Part shown: positions 18,174 to 26,501 of the stretch, in pieces
How positions within the stretch are numbered: the stretch's first letter is position 1
Layout: every line of letters begins with the position of its first letter
Source of the DNA: Effusibacillus consociatus
GTDB taxonomy: Bacteria; Bacillota; Bacilli; Tumebacillales; Effusibacillaceae
NCBI RefSeq assembly: GCF_042652925.1
Contig: NZ_JBHSHC010000044.1
Coordinates: 6,589 to 70,588, forward strand
Length of the DNA stretch: 64,000 bases
Direction of reading: 5' to 3'
Translations under genes and position numbers: made by a program
The notes under the pieces: generated by a model
Seen by the model: the letters and a program-made list of their open reading frames with translations, nothing else
Database searches by the model: none
Told to the model about the DNA's origin: nothing

Positions 18174-18218
18174 AACGGCGGAACAACTTGCTCGAAAGCA
18201 AGAAGTTCCGCCGTTTTT
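18174..18218 (+). terminator. Strong rho-independent terminator
   Basis: An 11-bp stem AACGGCGGAAC/GTTCCGCCGTT is continued inward by CTTGCT/AGCAAG across a small bulge, and is followed by TTTTT. It ends the ylbF-TVP38 unit and probably also blocks the converging caa3 operon. Confidence 0.93.
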
Positions 18219-18238
18219 CTGTCTCTCTTACAAACCAC

Positions 18239-18334
18239 TTACTTCTTGGTGGTGATATACGAAGAATACCAGAAAACAAACCACAACAATCCGGCAAATC
18301 CGAACAGCCCCAAGGCAAACAGAATCATTCCCAT
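18239..18334 (-). CDS. 31-residue single-pass membrane protein at the end of the caa3 oxidase operon
   Basis: An ATG at 18334 with AGGAGG 10 nt upstream opens a 31-codon frame. It begins MGMILFALGLFGFAGLL, continues through aromatic residues, and ends in a positively charged ITTKK tail. That gives one transmembrane helix with a C-terminal Lys pair. It starts 16 nt after the ctaE stop, and the ribosome site overlaps that stop. Position and topology suggest a small accessory subunit of the cytochrome oxidase or an assembly factor, comparable in size to CcoQ/CoxIV-type micropeptides. No named homolog is recognised. No conventional subunit IV (about 110 residues) gene is present in the operon. 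Confidence 0.65.
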   Translation of the reverse strand: MGMILFALGLFGFAGLLWFVFWYSSYITTKK

Positions 18335-18350
18335 CCTGATATCCCTCCTG

Positions 18351-18983
18351 TTACTTCACAAGCTCTGTCAAACGAGTTCCGCACCAGGCAGCAAACTCGG
18401 AAACGCTCACAACATCGGTTACAATCATGACCACCAGTCCTACAACTACCGAGTACATCCATACAGCCATCGCACCCGGAACGAGACGACGCAGAACTTT
18501 GCCGTCTTTTGAATCCCCGTACCAACCAACAGCCGCAATGAATACCAAGCTGGTCAGCGTGATCAGGATCTGGAATCCTGTAATTGTTGCGTTAATCGTA
18601 GCAATTGCCGCACCCAGAGCGATATACTTCTTAAGCAGTTGAATTTGCAGCAGCAAATATCCGGAGTACAGCAGAGCACCGATACTCATGGTACCCAAGA
18701 ACTTCTTGTAACTGCCGTTGCGGAAAAGAACCCCGGCAATCAACAGGATGCCACCGGTTACAAGCAGCAGCAGCGTGCTGAGATAGGAAAGATTGGATAC
18801 TTCCGCAGGCACCTTCACACCAAATACCTCAGGTCTCCATCCACGGAGGTAAACATTTGCCGCAACAAAGGTAGCCAAGAAGAACGTGTAAGAAATCAAA
18901 CCCAGCCAAGCGGCAAGCTGCCCGTTATCTTTTATGCCGGGACCCGGCTCAGGCAACGGAAGATGAGAATGTTGAGAAGCCAA
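18351..18983 (-). CDS. ctaE: Cytochrome c oxidase subunit III
   Basis: 210 residues. A short N-terminus rich in Pro and His precedes five hydrophobic helices, as in the five-helix subunit III of caa3 oxidases. Internal segments FLATFVAANVYLRGWRPEVFG and LTSLVFIAAVGWYGD fit the family, though conservation is modest. The TTG at 18983 has AAAGGAGTG at good spacing. It lies 33 nt downstream of ctaB, in the order ctaC-D-A-B-E. Confidence 0.8.
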   Translation of the reverse strand: MASQHSHLPLPEPGPGIKDNGQLAAWLGLISYTFFLATFVAANVYLRGWRPEVFGVKVPAEVSNLSYLSTLLLLVTGGILLIAGVLFRNGSYKKFLGTMSIGALLYSGYLLLQIQLLKKYIALGAAIATINATITGFQILITLTSLVFIAAVGWYGDSKDGKVLRRLVPGAMAVWMYSVVVGLVVMIVTDVVSVSEFAAWCGTRLTELVK

Positions 18984-19016
18984 TGAAAGTCACTCCTTTC
19001 AAATCGTATACGGTAT

Positions 19017-19970
19017 TTAATTCGCACTAAAGATCATCATGACAAACAAAGTGGTCATGTAAATCAAGGAATAACGGAAGCTTTTCTGTGCCCATTTCAT
19101 GTCGTCTTTGGTATAAAAAGCCACGACGGAAATATACAGATACCCAATCCCTAGAACAATCGCCGCGATCAAATAGCCAAGGCCCACCGTTCCCAATCCA
19201 TAAAGGATAAAGGTCACCGGTACCATTGCTGCCACATAGCGAAGGGATTGCCGTTTGGTTACTTCAAAACCGTACAATACCGGGAGAAGCGGAATTCCAC
19301 CCGCACGATAGTCTTCCACACGCCGCATGGCAAGAGCCAAGAAGTGTGGAGGCTGCCACAGGAACATAAAAGCGAAGATCGCCCACGCACTCGCATCCAA
19401 TACGTTAGCAGCAGCCGCATACCCCATGATTGGAGGAATTGCTCCCGAGATCCCACCTATTACCGTACTCAGTGTGGATGTACGTTTCAGCCACATCGTG
19501 TATACCACTACGTATACAAACAGTCCGACTAACCCAAGCACTGCTGTAAGTGCGTTCACCACAAAAAGCATTCCCGTTCCGATCATCGCCAAGATAACGC
19601 CGAAAATCAGGACTTTATTCGGGGTTAACGACCCTGTTGCTGTGGGCCGATTGCGCGTCCGTTCCATTTGTTGGTCCAGATCACGGTCAATATAATTGTT
19701 CAAACTTGTTCCAGCCATAATGACAAGTGCCGTGCCTACAATCGCCAAAATCATGGTAAGCACGTCAAACGAGTCAATTAGACCTGTCTTAATGGCAGTA
19801 CGTGTACCAAGCCAATAACCGGCAAACACGGCGATCATATTGCCCATTGTAATTCCAAGTTTAGTCACCGTTACATAATCGCGCCATGTACCCGTCCGGT
19901 TGATTTCGGAAAAGGGTCCCGGCTCCATAGCACGGTTTGTTGTAGCCGTATACGAAATTTGTTGTTCCAT
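19017..19970 (-). CDS. ctaB: Protoheme IX farnesyltransferase (heme O synthase)
   Basis: 317-residue UbiA-superfamily prenyltransferase that farnesylates protoheme to heme O, the first step toward heme A for the oxidase. The two Asp-rich motifs are NNYIDRDLDQQMERTRNRP and the later loop DYRAGGIPLLPVLYG. About eight or nine helices are visible. The start ATG follows GGGGGTAAGG and lies 12 nt after the ctaA stop. Confidence 0.94.
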   Translation of the reverse strand: MEQQISYTATTNRAMEPGPFSEINRTGTWRDYVTVTKLGITMGNMIAVFAGYWLGTRTAIKTGLIDSFDVLTMILAIVGTALVIMAGTSLNNYIDRDLDQQMERTRNRPTATGSLTPNKVLIFGVILAMIGTGMLFVVNALTAVLGLVGLFVYVVVYTMWLKRTSTLSTVIGGISGAIPPIMGYAAAANVLDASAWAIFAFMFLWQPPHFLALAMRRVEDYRAGGIPLLPVLYGFEVTKRQSLRYVAAMVPVTFILYGLGTVGLGYLIAAIVLGIGYLYISVVAFYTKDDMKWAQKSFRYSLIYMTTLFVMMIFSAN

Positions 19971-19982
19971 CTACCTTACCCC

Positions 19983-20942
19983 CTATCCGTTAGTTACAAC
20001 CGTCCGGTTGAACGGAAACTGATCTTCCGATGGACTAGCCGCGATCAATTTTGTTTCGGAAAACTTCGCACTCGCAGCGATATGCACGCTAATCCAAACC
20101 ATCGCCGAGGCAACAGCCATATGGGCGGTTGTGGTTAACAATTCAAGTTTTGTGACAAGTGAGAAGAACCCTAGAAAAATCTGCAATCCGAGCAGCAGGA
20201 GGATGCTCATCGATTGTTTGAAAAATACCTTTTGCTTCCTCGCGTACACCAGCAGCAGGAATAAAGCCAACACTACAAGAAATGCGGTAAGCATGTGAAC
20301 ATACATGACAATTTCCGCCACGTTGTAGGTTGTTACGAGTTCTTTAGCCAGTGGTGCTTCCGGATGAACGTATGTGTGAGCGGCACTGCTGTGCTTCAAG
20401 AATCCTCCCACCAACGTTTCCAGATACACCGCACCTGCCGTTAACAAAGCAGGTTTGTACATCCCTTTCATTCTGTTTAACTTATCGACGCTTTCATATG
20501 TTGTTTCGACAGTGTCAGAGCCAGCGTTCCTTCCAACCCGAACCGTGAGTACAACAAGAACAGCAAGCAGCAGCACAGCGAGTGCCATATCAATGGCCGT
20601 CAGGCCGGAGGGCAGTTTGTTGAGAACGTTCACACCGCCCATGACTGCTACGAGAATCAACAATACCACTGACGTAACAGCAAGAATGCGCACCAGCCGG
20701 TCAGAAGGATTGTTTCTCCACAGTACAACTGCATTCCATACAATCAGCAATCCGGTCAACGACGAGAAGGTGCGATGGGTAAACTCGACCAGAATAATCC
20801 CTTCCATCGGAGGCACTATCCTTCCGTTGCAAAGCGGCCAGTCTGAACAAGCGAGCCCTGCATCAAACCCAACCACCAGGACACCAAGAAAGATGAGTAT
20901 ATACGTTGACAATGTTGCAATCAGCGGCAAGCGGCGTATCAT
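19983..20942 (-). CDS. ctaA: Heme A synthase
   Basis: 319-residue, eight-helix membrane enzyme that oxidises the C8 methyl of heme O to a formyl, giving heme A. The family signatures are an N-terminal Cys pair region (GLACSDWPLCNGRIVPP) with EFTHRTFSSLTG, the first heme-ligand His, and in the second half the His-containing helices VHMLTAFLVV and TAHMAVASAMV. The start at ATG 20942 has AAAGGAGGGTAGGAG. The 157 nt between it and the ctaD stop codon show no clear gene or terminator. In Bacillus ctaA is usually divergent from ctaB-G; here it is inside the oxidase operon. Confidence 0.93.
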   Translation of the reverse strand: MIRRLPLIATLSTYILIFLGVLVVGFDAGLACSDWPLCNGRIVPPMEGIILVEFTHRTFSSLTGLLIVWNAVVLWRNNPSDRLVRILAVTSVVLLILVAVMGGVNVLNKLPSGLTAIDMALAVLLLAVLVVLTVRVGRNAGSDTVETTYESVDKLNRMKGMYKPALLTAGAVYLETLVGGFLKHSSAAHTYVHPEAPLAKELVTTYNVAEIVMYVHMLTAFLVVLALFLLLVYARKQKVFFKQSMSILLLLGLQIFLGFFSLVTKLELLTTTAHMAVASAMVWISVHIAASAKFSETKLIAASPSEDQFPFNRTVVTNG

Positions 20943-21099
20943 TCTCCTACCCTCCTTTGTCGGGCCCATTTATAGATCGACTTAGCAGCTTGCTGGTTAG
21001 TTTGTATCTTATACCCGGATGGGTGAGAAAGTCACGTAATCCTTCGAAGCATAATCCCGGTACTTTCACGGCGACCCATAATCGTATCTTGATAGCCTA

Positions 21100-22749
21100 T
21101 TAAGCCTTTACAGCCTCATCATCATCGAAACGTTTTTTCTCTGCAGCGGAAACGCCGAAGTTGTAAGGATAAGATGTAACAACCGGCATTTCAAGGAAGT
21201 TATGCTCGGGCGGTGGAGAAGATACGGTCCACTCGAGAGTCTGAGCTCCCCACTGGTTCGCTTCCGCTTTTGCACCCTTCCACAACGAAACAACAATGTT
21301 GACCATTACAAGGATCGTGGCAAAACTGATCACGTACGAACCAATTGTTGCAATTTGGTTCCCCAATTCCAATCCGGGGGTATGGCTGTAATCGTAAACG
21401 CGGCGCTGCATACCCTTATAACCGACTAACAGCATCGGGAAGAATGTCAAATTCGTTCCAACGAAGTAGATCCAGAATGACCACTTGCCAAGTGTTTCAT
21501 TATACATACGGCCGGTAGCTTTCGGGAACCAATAGAACAAACCTGCAATAATCGCCATCATGGTTCCGCCAAACACCACATAATGGAAGTGACCGACAAC
21601 AAAATAGGTGTCATGCAAATGCAAGTCAATCGGTACAGCGGCAAGGAACAGACCTGTAAGACCGCCAATGGTGAACAGGAACATGAAGCCGAATGCCGAG
21701 AACAGGAACGGCGTAGACAACTGAATCGATCCGCGCCATAAGGTGGAAAGCCAGTTAAAGATCTTGATTGCGGTTGGTACTGCAATGATCAACGAGGTAA
21801 CCATAAACGGAATACCTGCTTCCACTTGCATACCTGCTACGAACATATGGTGAGCCCAAACAATGAACCCCAGCAAACCGATCGCCACGGAAGAATAGGC
21901 AATCGCATGATAACCAAAGATCGGTTTACGAGCAAATACAGGAATAATTTCAGATACAATACCCATCGCCGGGATTACCATCACATACACAGCCGGGTGG
22001 GAGTAGAACCAGAACAGATGCTGGTAAAGCATCGGGTCCCCGCCCGCAGCCACCTCATAGAACACGGTACCAAGGTGACGGTCAAACAGAAGGGTTGTAA
22101 CAGCACCAGCAAGAGCCGGTGTACCGAACAACTGAATGAAAGACGTAACCAATGAGGCCCACACGAACAGGGGCATCCGATTGAACGTCATGCCAGGAGC
22201 CCGCATGTTGAAGATCGTGACAATAAAGTTAACCGCAGCCAGAATTGACGAGAGACCCAAGATGTGTACAGAAGTCACCCACAAATCAAGTCCGGCACCT
22301 TTTGATTGAATACTGTATGGCGGATAAGCGGTCCAACCAACATCCGGCATGTTGCCCATGAGCGGGCTGATCATCAACACGATGCCACCGAGCAGATAAA
22401 GCCAGTAGCTCAAAGCGTTCATCCGCGGGAACGCCATATCGATAGCACCAATCATGATCGGAACCAGATAGTTACCGAACGCACCGGTAAGCATCGGGAT
22501 TACGAAAAGGAAAATCATGATCGTGCCGTGCATTGTAAAGAACTGATTGAATTGGTCAGGCTTTAAAACAACTTCACCTGGCAGAGCCAATTGTGTACGA
22601 ATCGCAACAGCGGCAAGTCCACCGAAAATCAAGAAGAACAACGCGGTAACGGCATACATGATACCGATTTTCTTGTGGTCAACGGTAAGAACCCAGTCAC
22701 GCCAGAAAGACGGACGTCGCGTTGCCTCTGCAACTGCAGCAGTAGCCAT
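21100..22749 (-). CDS. ctaD: Cytochrome c oxidase subunit I (caa3, A2-type)
   Basis: 549 residues with 12 or more helices. Heme and copper ligands are seen in FTMHGTIMIFLF (low-spin heme), FYSHPAVYVMVIPAMG (CuB His plus cross-linked Tyr), WAHHMFVAG (CuB) and HDTYFVVGHFHYV (high- and low-spin heme). The HPEVY glutamate of A1 oxidases is replaced, and the motif reads YSHPAVY. That places the enzyme in the A2 class, where a Tyr-Ser pair takes over the D-channel function. The ATG at 22749 is preferred because GAGAGGAGTGAGAGGG precedes it. Confidence 0.96.
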   Translation of the reverse strand: MATAAVAEATRRPSFWRDWVLTVDHKKIGIMYAVTALFFLIFGGLAAVAIRTQLALPGEVVLKPDQFNQFFTMHGTIMIFLFVIPMLTGAFGNYLVPIMIGAIDMAFPRMNALSYWLYLLGGIVLMISPLMGNMPDVGWTAYPPYSIQSKGAGLDLWVTSVHILGLSSILAAVNFIVTIFNMRAPGMTFNRMPLFVWASLVTSFIQLFGTPALAGAVTTLLFDRHLGTVFYEVAAGGDPMLYQHLFWFYSHPAVYVMVIPAMGIVSEIIPVFARKPIFGYHAIAYSSVAIGLLGFIVWAHHMFVAGMQVEAGIPFMVTSLIIAVPTAIKIFNWLSTLWRGSIQLSTPFLFSAFGFMFLFTIGGLTGLFLAAVPIDLHLHDTYFVVGHFHYVVFGGTMMAIIAGLFYWFPKATGRMYNETLGKWSFWIYFVGTNLTFFPMLLVGYKGMQRRVYDYSHTPGLELGNQIATIGSYVISFATILVMVNIVVSLWKGAKAEANQWGAQTLEWTVSSPPPEHNFLEMPVVTSYPYNFGVSAAEKKRFDDDEAVKA

Positions 22750-22783
22750 GAACCCTCTCACTCCTCTCAAACGATTTGTTCAA

Positions 22784-23713
22784 TTACTTCAGGGTTTTGA
22801 TGTATTCGATAATCGAATTAATCTGCTTTTCGTCAAGTTTGCCTTGGAACGGAGGCATTCCGTTGCTGTAGCCTTCCGGAATTTTTGCACCTGGGTTAAG
22901 GATGGATTCCTTCAGGTAAGCTTCGTCAGCTTTGACGGTAGTACCACCCTGCAGTTTGCGATCTGATCCATAAAGACCTTTCCATGATGGGCCGGCGGTC
23001 TTCGTTGTATCATCTGTCGCGTGACAGGACAGGCAATTCTGCATCGCGAGTTTCTTACCCGCTTGCGGTCCTTCCTCCGATGCTTTCTTCGCATCCACAA
23101 GGAATTTGTCAAATTGCTGCTCTGTTCCAATTGTCAAGGTAGCCAACATTTTCGTATGGGCAGTACCACAGTACTCGGCACAGATTACCGGATAAGTACC
23201 CGCTGTCATTTTCTCGAGCGGAATCAACGTTTCACGTCCAGGTACCGCGTCCTGCTTGATCCGGGCTGCAGGCAACCAGAAGCTGTGGATAACATCAGCT
23301 GATGTTACTTTCAGAACAACGTTTTTGCCTTCCGGAATCATAAACTCGTTAATCGTGGAAGCGCCATTCGGGTATTTAAATTCCCACGACCATTTCCGTC
23401 CCACGACTTCAATCACGTAAGCGTCAGCAGCAGAAGCTTTTTGAATGTCATAGGTCATCTGGGTACTGTAGATCCCTAATCCGACCAGGATCACGGCAGG
23501 AACCAACGTCCAAATGATTTCAAGTTTGGTGTTGCCATGCACGGCAAGACCTTCCTGATTTTTCTTGGAGCGCTTGTACTTCACCATAAAGAGGATCAGT
23601 AAGAATTCGACCAATATAAAAACAACCAGCGCAATGCCAAAAATAAGCACGAAAAGAGAGTCCACTTGTTGTGCCATATTAGTAACGGACTCCGGCAGCC
23701 AATTCGTAGGCAA
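22784..23713 (-). CDS. ctaC: Cytochrome c oxidase subunit II with fused cytochrome c domain
   Basis: 309 residues. Two transmembrane helices (about 19-45 and 66-85) are followed by a cupredoxin domain with the CuA ligands His143, Cys178, Glu180, Cys182, His186 and Met189 (VICAEYCGTAHTKM). A C-terminal class I cytochrome c domain has CLSCH (227-231) and a distal Met in NGMPPFQG. The fusion defines a caa3 oxidase that accepts electrons directly. No lipobox or cleavable signal is visible, unlike Bacillus CtaC. The start is TTG at 23713 with TTAGGAGGGAG at ideal spacing. It is the first gene of the operon. Confidence 0.95.
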   Translation of the reverse strand: MPTNWLPESVTNMAQQVDSLFVLIFGIALVVFILVEFLLILFMVKYKRSKKNQEGLAVHGNTKLEIIWTLVPAVILVGLGIYSTQMTYDIQKASAADAYVIEVVGRKWSWEFKYPNGASTINEFMIPEGKNVVLKVTSADVIHSFWLPAARIKQDAVPGRETLIPLEKMTAGTYPVICAEYCGTAHTKMLATLTIGTEQQFDKFLVDAKKASEEGPQAGKKLAMQNCLSCHATDDTTKTAGPSWKGLYGSDRKLQGGTTVKADEAYLKESILNPGAKIPEGYSNGMPPFQGKLDEKQINSIIEYIKTLK

Positions 23714-24079
23714 GTTTCTCCCTCCTAATACGAATCAATTTTTCACAACCAACAACCAATACTGTGTCAATCTGGTAAGGAAGCGCATTCTCCTCCTCTC
23801 GAACTCTATCTGCTGGCGAGACGTATGATTGCGCCTCAACCCCCTGGAATAGGACGGCAGCCTGCAAACTACCTCTTATTTTACGACAATAAATATATAT
23901 TTTCATCAGATTTTGCAGAAATAATGGTCGGTAGATTTTACAAGTTGTCACCGTTTTGTCACATTTGTTTAACAAAATTTTCAATGTTGGAAATTAGAAC
24001 CAAAAATTTCAATAAACATTGAACCGCCTTTTGGGTTAGAATACATACCAGACACTATATAACAGATGAGGTACATACG
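23714..24079. promoter_or_regulatory. Divergent promoter region of the caa3 operon and the RNA methyltransferase gene
   Basis: A 366-nt AT-rich gap with no gene. On the minus strand it contains two tandem GTGACA units 10 bp apart (TGTGACAAAACGGTGACAAC, about 23946-23965) upstream of a TATATATT stretch near 23890. Such direct repeats could be a response-regulator (ResD-like) site for oxidase control, but this is inference only. On the plus strand no convincing -35/-10 pair could be chosen. Confidence 0.35.
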
Positions 24080-25228
24080 ATGAGTCGCATTGAATTGATT
24101 GCAACTGCCCCAATGGGGTTAGAGGCTGTCGTTGCCAGAGAACTGGACCAACTCGGTTATGAAGATGTAACCGTTGAAAACGGAAAAGTAACTTTTGTCG
24201 GGGATGAGCTAGCGATTCCCCGTGCCAATCTTTGGCTGCGTTCAGCCGACCGTGTGTTGGTAAAAATGGGAGAATTTAAAGCCGCTACATTTGAGGAACT
24301 TTTTGAGCAAACAAAAGCTCTCCCTTGGCCCGAGTGGCTGCCGGTGGATGCGGAGTTTCCCGTTGAGGGAAGATCGGTGAAATCCAAACTCTCCAGCGTT
24401 CCCGCCTGTCAATCGATTGTCAAAAAGGCAGTCGTCGAGCGAATGAAACAATCTTACGGAATCGAAAGGTTCGCGGAAACCGGTCCGCTTTTTTCCATAG
24501 AAGTTGCATTGCGAAACGATATCGCCACCTTAACGATTGACACCAGCGGTGCAGGCTTGCATAAACGCGGTTACAGGACATTGTCGGTGGAAGCTCCAAT
24601 CAAAGAAACGCTTGCAGCCGGTATCATTTTGTTAAGCCGTTGGAAGCCGGATCGTATTTTGGCAGATCCCTGCTGCGGATCGGGCACGATTCCCATCGAA
24701 GCAGCCTTGATCGGACGAAACATTGCACCTGGGCTCAGACGCAGCTTTGCAGCGGAAGCTTGGCCCACACTTCCGGAAAATGTATGGAGGCAGGCGCGAG
24801 CGGAAGCAAATGACCTTGCCCTCTGGGATTTGCCGCTGCAAATTTACGGATCGGACATCGACCAGAAGGTAATCCCGACGGCCCGCTTCCACGCAAAAGA
24901 AGCCGGACTTGGAGATGCAATTGATTTCCGTGTCATGCCGGCCGAAGAATTTCAAATGGATGAACCTTACGGCTGCATGATCACAAATCCGCCTTACGGG
25001 GAACGAATCGGGGAACAACAAGAGGTTGAAGATCTATACAGCGACTTGGGGTATGTGGCAAGCATCCATGATACTTGGTCCTTCTTTATCCTCACTTCCT
25101 ATAACCGGTTCGAGAGATTTTTTGAAAACAAAGCGGACAAGAATCGGAAGCTCTACAACGGGCGAATTGAATGCCATTTGTACCAGTATCTCGGGCCGCT
25201 TCCACCACGAAAAAAAGCTGAAGAGTAA
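24080..25228 (+). CDS. THUMP-domain class I SAM-dependent rRNA methyltransferase (RlmL-N/YpsC type)
   Basis: 382 residues. The N-terminal ferredoxin-like and THUMP region (about 1-150; IATAPMGLEAVVARELDQLGYE) is followed by a Rossmann methyltransferase domain. SAM-binding motif I is LADPCCGSGTIPIEAAL and the catalytic motif IV is ITNPPYGERIGE. The NPPY motif marks an N2-guanine methyltransferase of 23S rRNA, as in RlmL. The ATG follows GATGAGG. Monocistronic, with no clear terminator. Confidence 0.92.
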   Translation: MSRIELIATAPMGLEAVVARELDQLGYEDVTVENGKVTFVGDELAIPRANLWLRSADRVLVKMGEFKAATFEELFEQTKALPWPEWLPVDAEFPVEGRSVKSKLSSVPACQSIVKKAVVERMKQSYGIERFAETGPLFSIEVALRNDIATLTIDTSGAGLHKRGYRTLSVEAPIKETLAAGIILLSRWKPDRILADPCCGSGTIPIEAALIGRNIAPGLRRSFAAEAWPTLPENVWRQARAEANDLALWDLPLQIYGSDIDQKVIPTARFHAKEAGLGDAIDFRVMPAEEFQMDEPYGCMITNPPYGERIGEQQEVEDLYSDLGYVASIHDTWSFFILTSYNRFERFFENKADKNRKLYNGRIECHLYQYLGPLPPRKKAEE

Positions 25229-25314
25229 AAAAAAGCCAAGCCGCCCAAGGCAGCATTCTATTCGACACCTGTCGCTGGGTTGACCCAGTTCGGCAGTGTC
25301 GCTCTGTTGTGATG

Positions 25315-25463
25315 ACCACCCCATCGCAAAGCTCCCTGTCTTGACTGCACAGCCACGCAGTTGTGGTTCCCACACTATAGCCTAAAACGCAAACCGTTTG
25401 GTAACTTTGTCGGATCTTGCCTATCAGAGCTCTAACTTGATCCAATGCTCCGGCAAACCCGAT
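25315..25463 (-). pseudogene. Internal fragment of a dienelactone hydrolase-family gene
   Basis: A 45- to 50-codon stretch on the minus strand reads NIGFAGALDQVRALIGKIRQ and continues with VCVLGYSVGTTTAWLCSQ, ending LCDGVV. The GYSVG nucleophile elbow and flanks match the dienelactone hydrolase-type alpha/beta-hydrolase fold. No start codon or N-terminal third is present, and the frame degenerates after VV. This is a decayed remnant. It lies directly downstream of the small cysteine-rich ORF on the same strand. Confidence 0.6.
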
Positions 25464-25468
25464 GTTCG

Positions 25469-25696
25469 TTACAAAGCGGTACCTGGAGGCTGATCGTCTT
25501 CGTTCAACGACTGCCGAAAGGGCCGATCGGCTTTATCTGAATCCGGATACTGATTCGCTTCTTCCGGTTTTTTCATATAGTATCCATTCTCCAAAGGCAC
25601 ATAATTGTTCTTATTCTCATGATGCAGGGGACAGGACTTGCACCGGCCGCCCGGCCTGTTTTTGTAACACTCTATGCATTTGACGGGTTGGTTCAT
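25469..25696 (-). CDS. Small cysteine-containing hypothetical protein
   Basis: 75 residues with four cysteines near the N-terminus in a CxxC...CxxC arrangement (CIECYKNRPGGRCKSCPLHH), suggesting a small metal-binding knuckle. The remainder is polar and probably disordered. The start ATG lies 11 nt after the phosphoesterase stop with only a weak GGGGACGGG site, so it could be co-translated. I do not recognise a family. The gene may be real, but confidence is moderate. Confidence 0.5.
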   Translation of the reverse strand: MNQPVKCIECYKNRPGGRCKSCPLHHENKNNYVPLENGYYMKKPEEANQYPDSDKADRPFRQSLNEDDQPPGTAL

Positions 25697-25707
25697 TTTC
25701 CCGTCCC

Positions 25708-26448
25708 CTAACCGGCAAACGGGCTGACCGCCTGGCGGATGACCCGCGTCATCGTTTCCACATTCGGATAGTTCCCTTGCCTGTACTGAGCGACCACGCG
25801 ATCCATGTCGTAGGGAACTCGTTCAATCGTTACCGAAAAACGGTCCCCATCCGCTTGAACGATCGCGTAAGATGCTTTGGTCATCCCGTCAAACGGCAAG
25901 CCGACACTGCCGATATTCACAAGACATTTTCCGCCGGTATAGCGGATATACGGCAGATGAATATGGGCATATACATAGAGGGAAATCCCCGAACGGGCCA
26001 TTAATCTCTCCTGCAATACATTGGAAGGAGTATCCGGCAACACTACATCAAACAGATTATCGGGTGTCGCATGAAATGCGTGTACTCTTACCGATTCCGA
26101 CAGACTCAGTTCCAATTCCTCCGGCAGCCCGTCCAAATACGCCAGATCATCCTGATCCAGACGTTCGACGATCCATTCCCGTTCCTGGTTCATCATCTCG
26201 AGCATTCGATCGGGAACTTCTCTCTGCTTTACCCCGCGGACCGTCCACGCATCCGCATTTCCTTTGATAACCTTTGCATTCAAACTGCGAACCAATTCAA
26301 TCGCTCGCTTTGGCTCCGGTCCCCGGTAGGCAATGTCGCCAAGCACTACGATTTGATCGACGTTTTTGCCGCTTAGATCGTTCAGCACCGCATCCAATGC
26401 AACCGCATTGCCGTGAATATCCGAAAGAAAAGCAATTCTCTTCGACAT
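25708..26448 (-). CDS. Metallophosphoesterase (YfcE/calcineurin-like family)
   Basis: 246 residues. The dinuclear-metal motifs run in order: DIHGN (residues 10-14), GDIAYRGPEP, GNADAW, HATP and YAHIHLPYI. This is the order expected for a calcineurin-like phosphoesterase of the YfcE/protein-phosphatase-like group. It is cytosolic; the substrate is unknown, with candidates including cyclic nucleotides, phosphodiesters and phosphoproteins. The ATG follows GGGGGGTGC, 53 nt downstream of the HAD gene on the same strand. Confidence 0.85.
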   Translation of the reverse strand: MSKRIAFLSDIHGNAVALDAVLNDLSGKNVDQIVVLGDIAYRGPEPKRAIELVRSLNAKVIKGNADAWTVRGVKQREVPDRMLEMMNQEREWIVERLDQDDLAYLDGLPEELELSLSESVRVHAFHATPDNLFDVVLPDTPSNVLQERLMARSGISLYVYAHIHLPYIRYTGGKCLVNIGSVGLPFDGMTKASYAIVQADGDRFSVTIERVPYDMDRVVAQYRQGNYPNVETMTRVIRQAVSPFAG

Positions 26449-26501
26449 TGTAGCACCCCCCGCGAAAACCGGTTATTAAGGAAAGCCTTTTGCTTTCCGG
26501 T

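Noticed and set aside
25229..25262. Terminator after the RNA methyltransferase gene
   Set aside because: An A-run is followed by GCCAAGCCGCCCAAGGC, but the stem is short and poorly paired.
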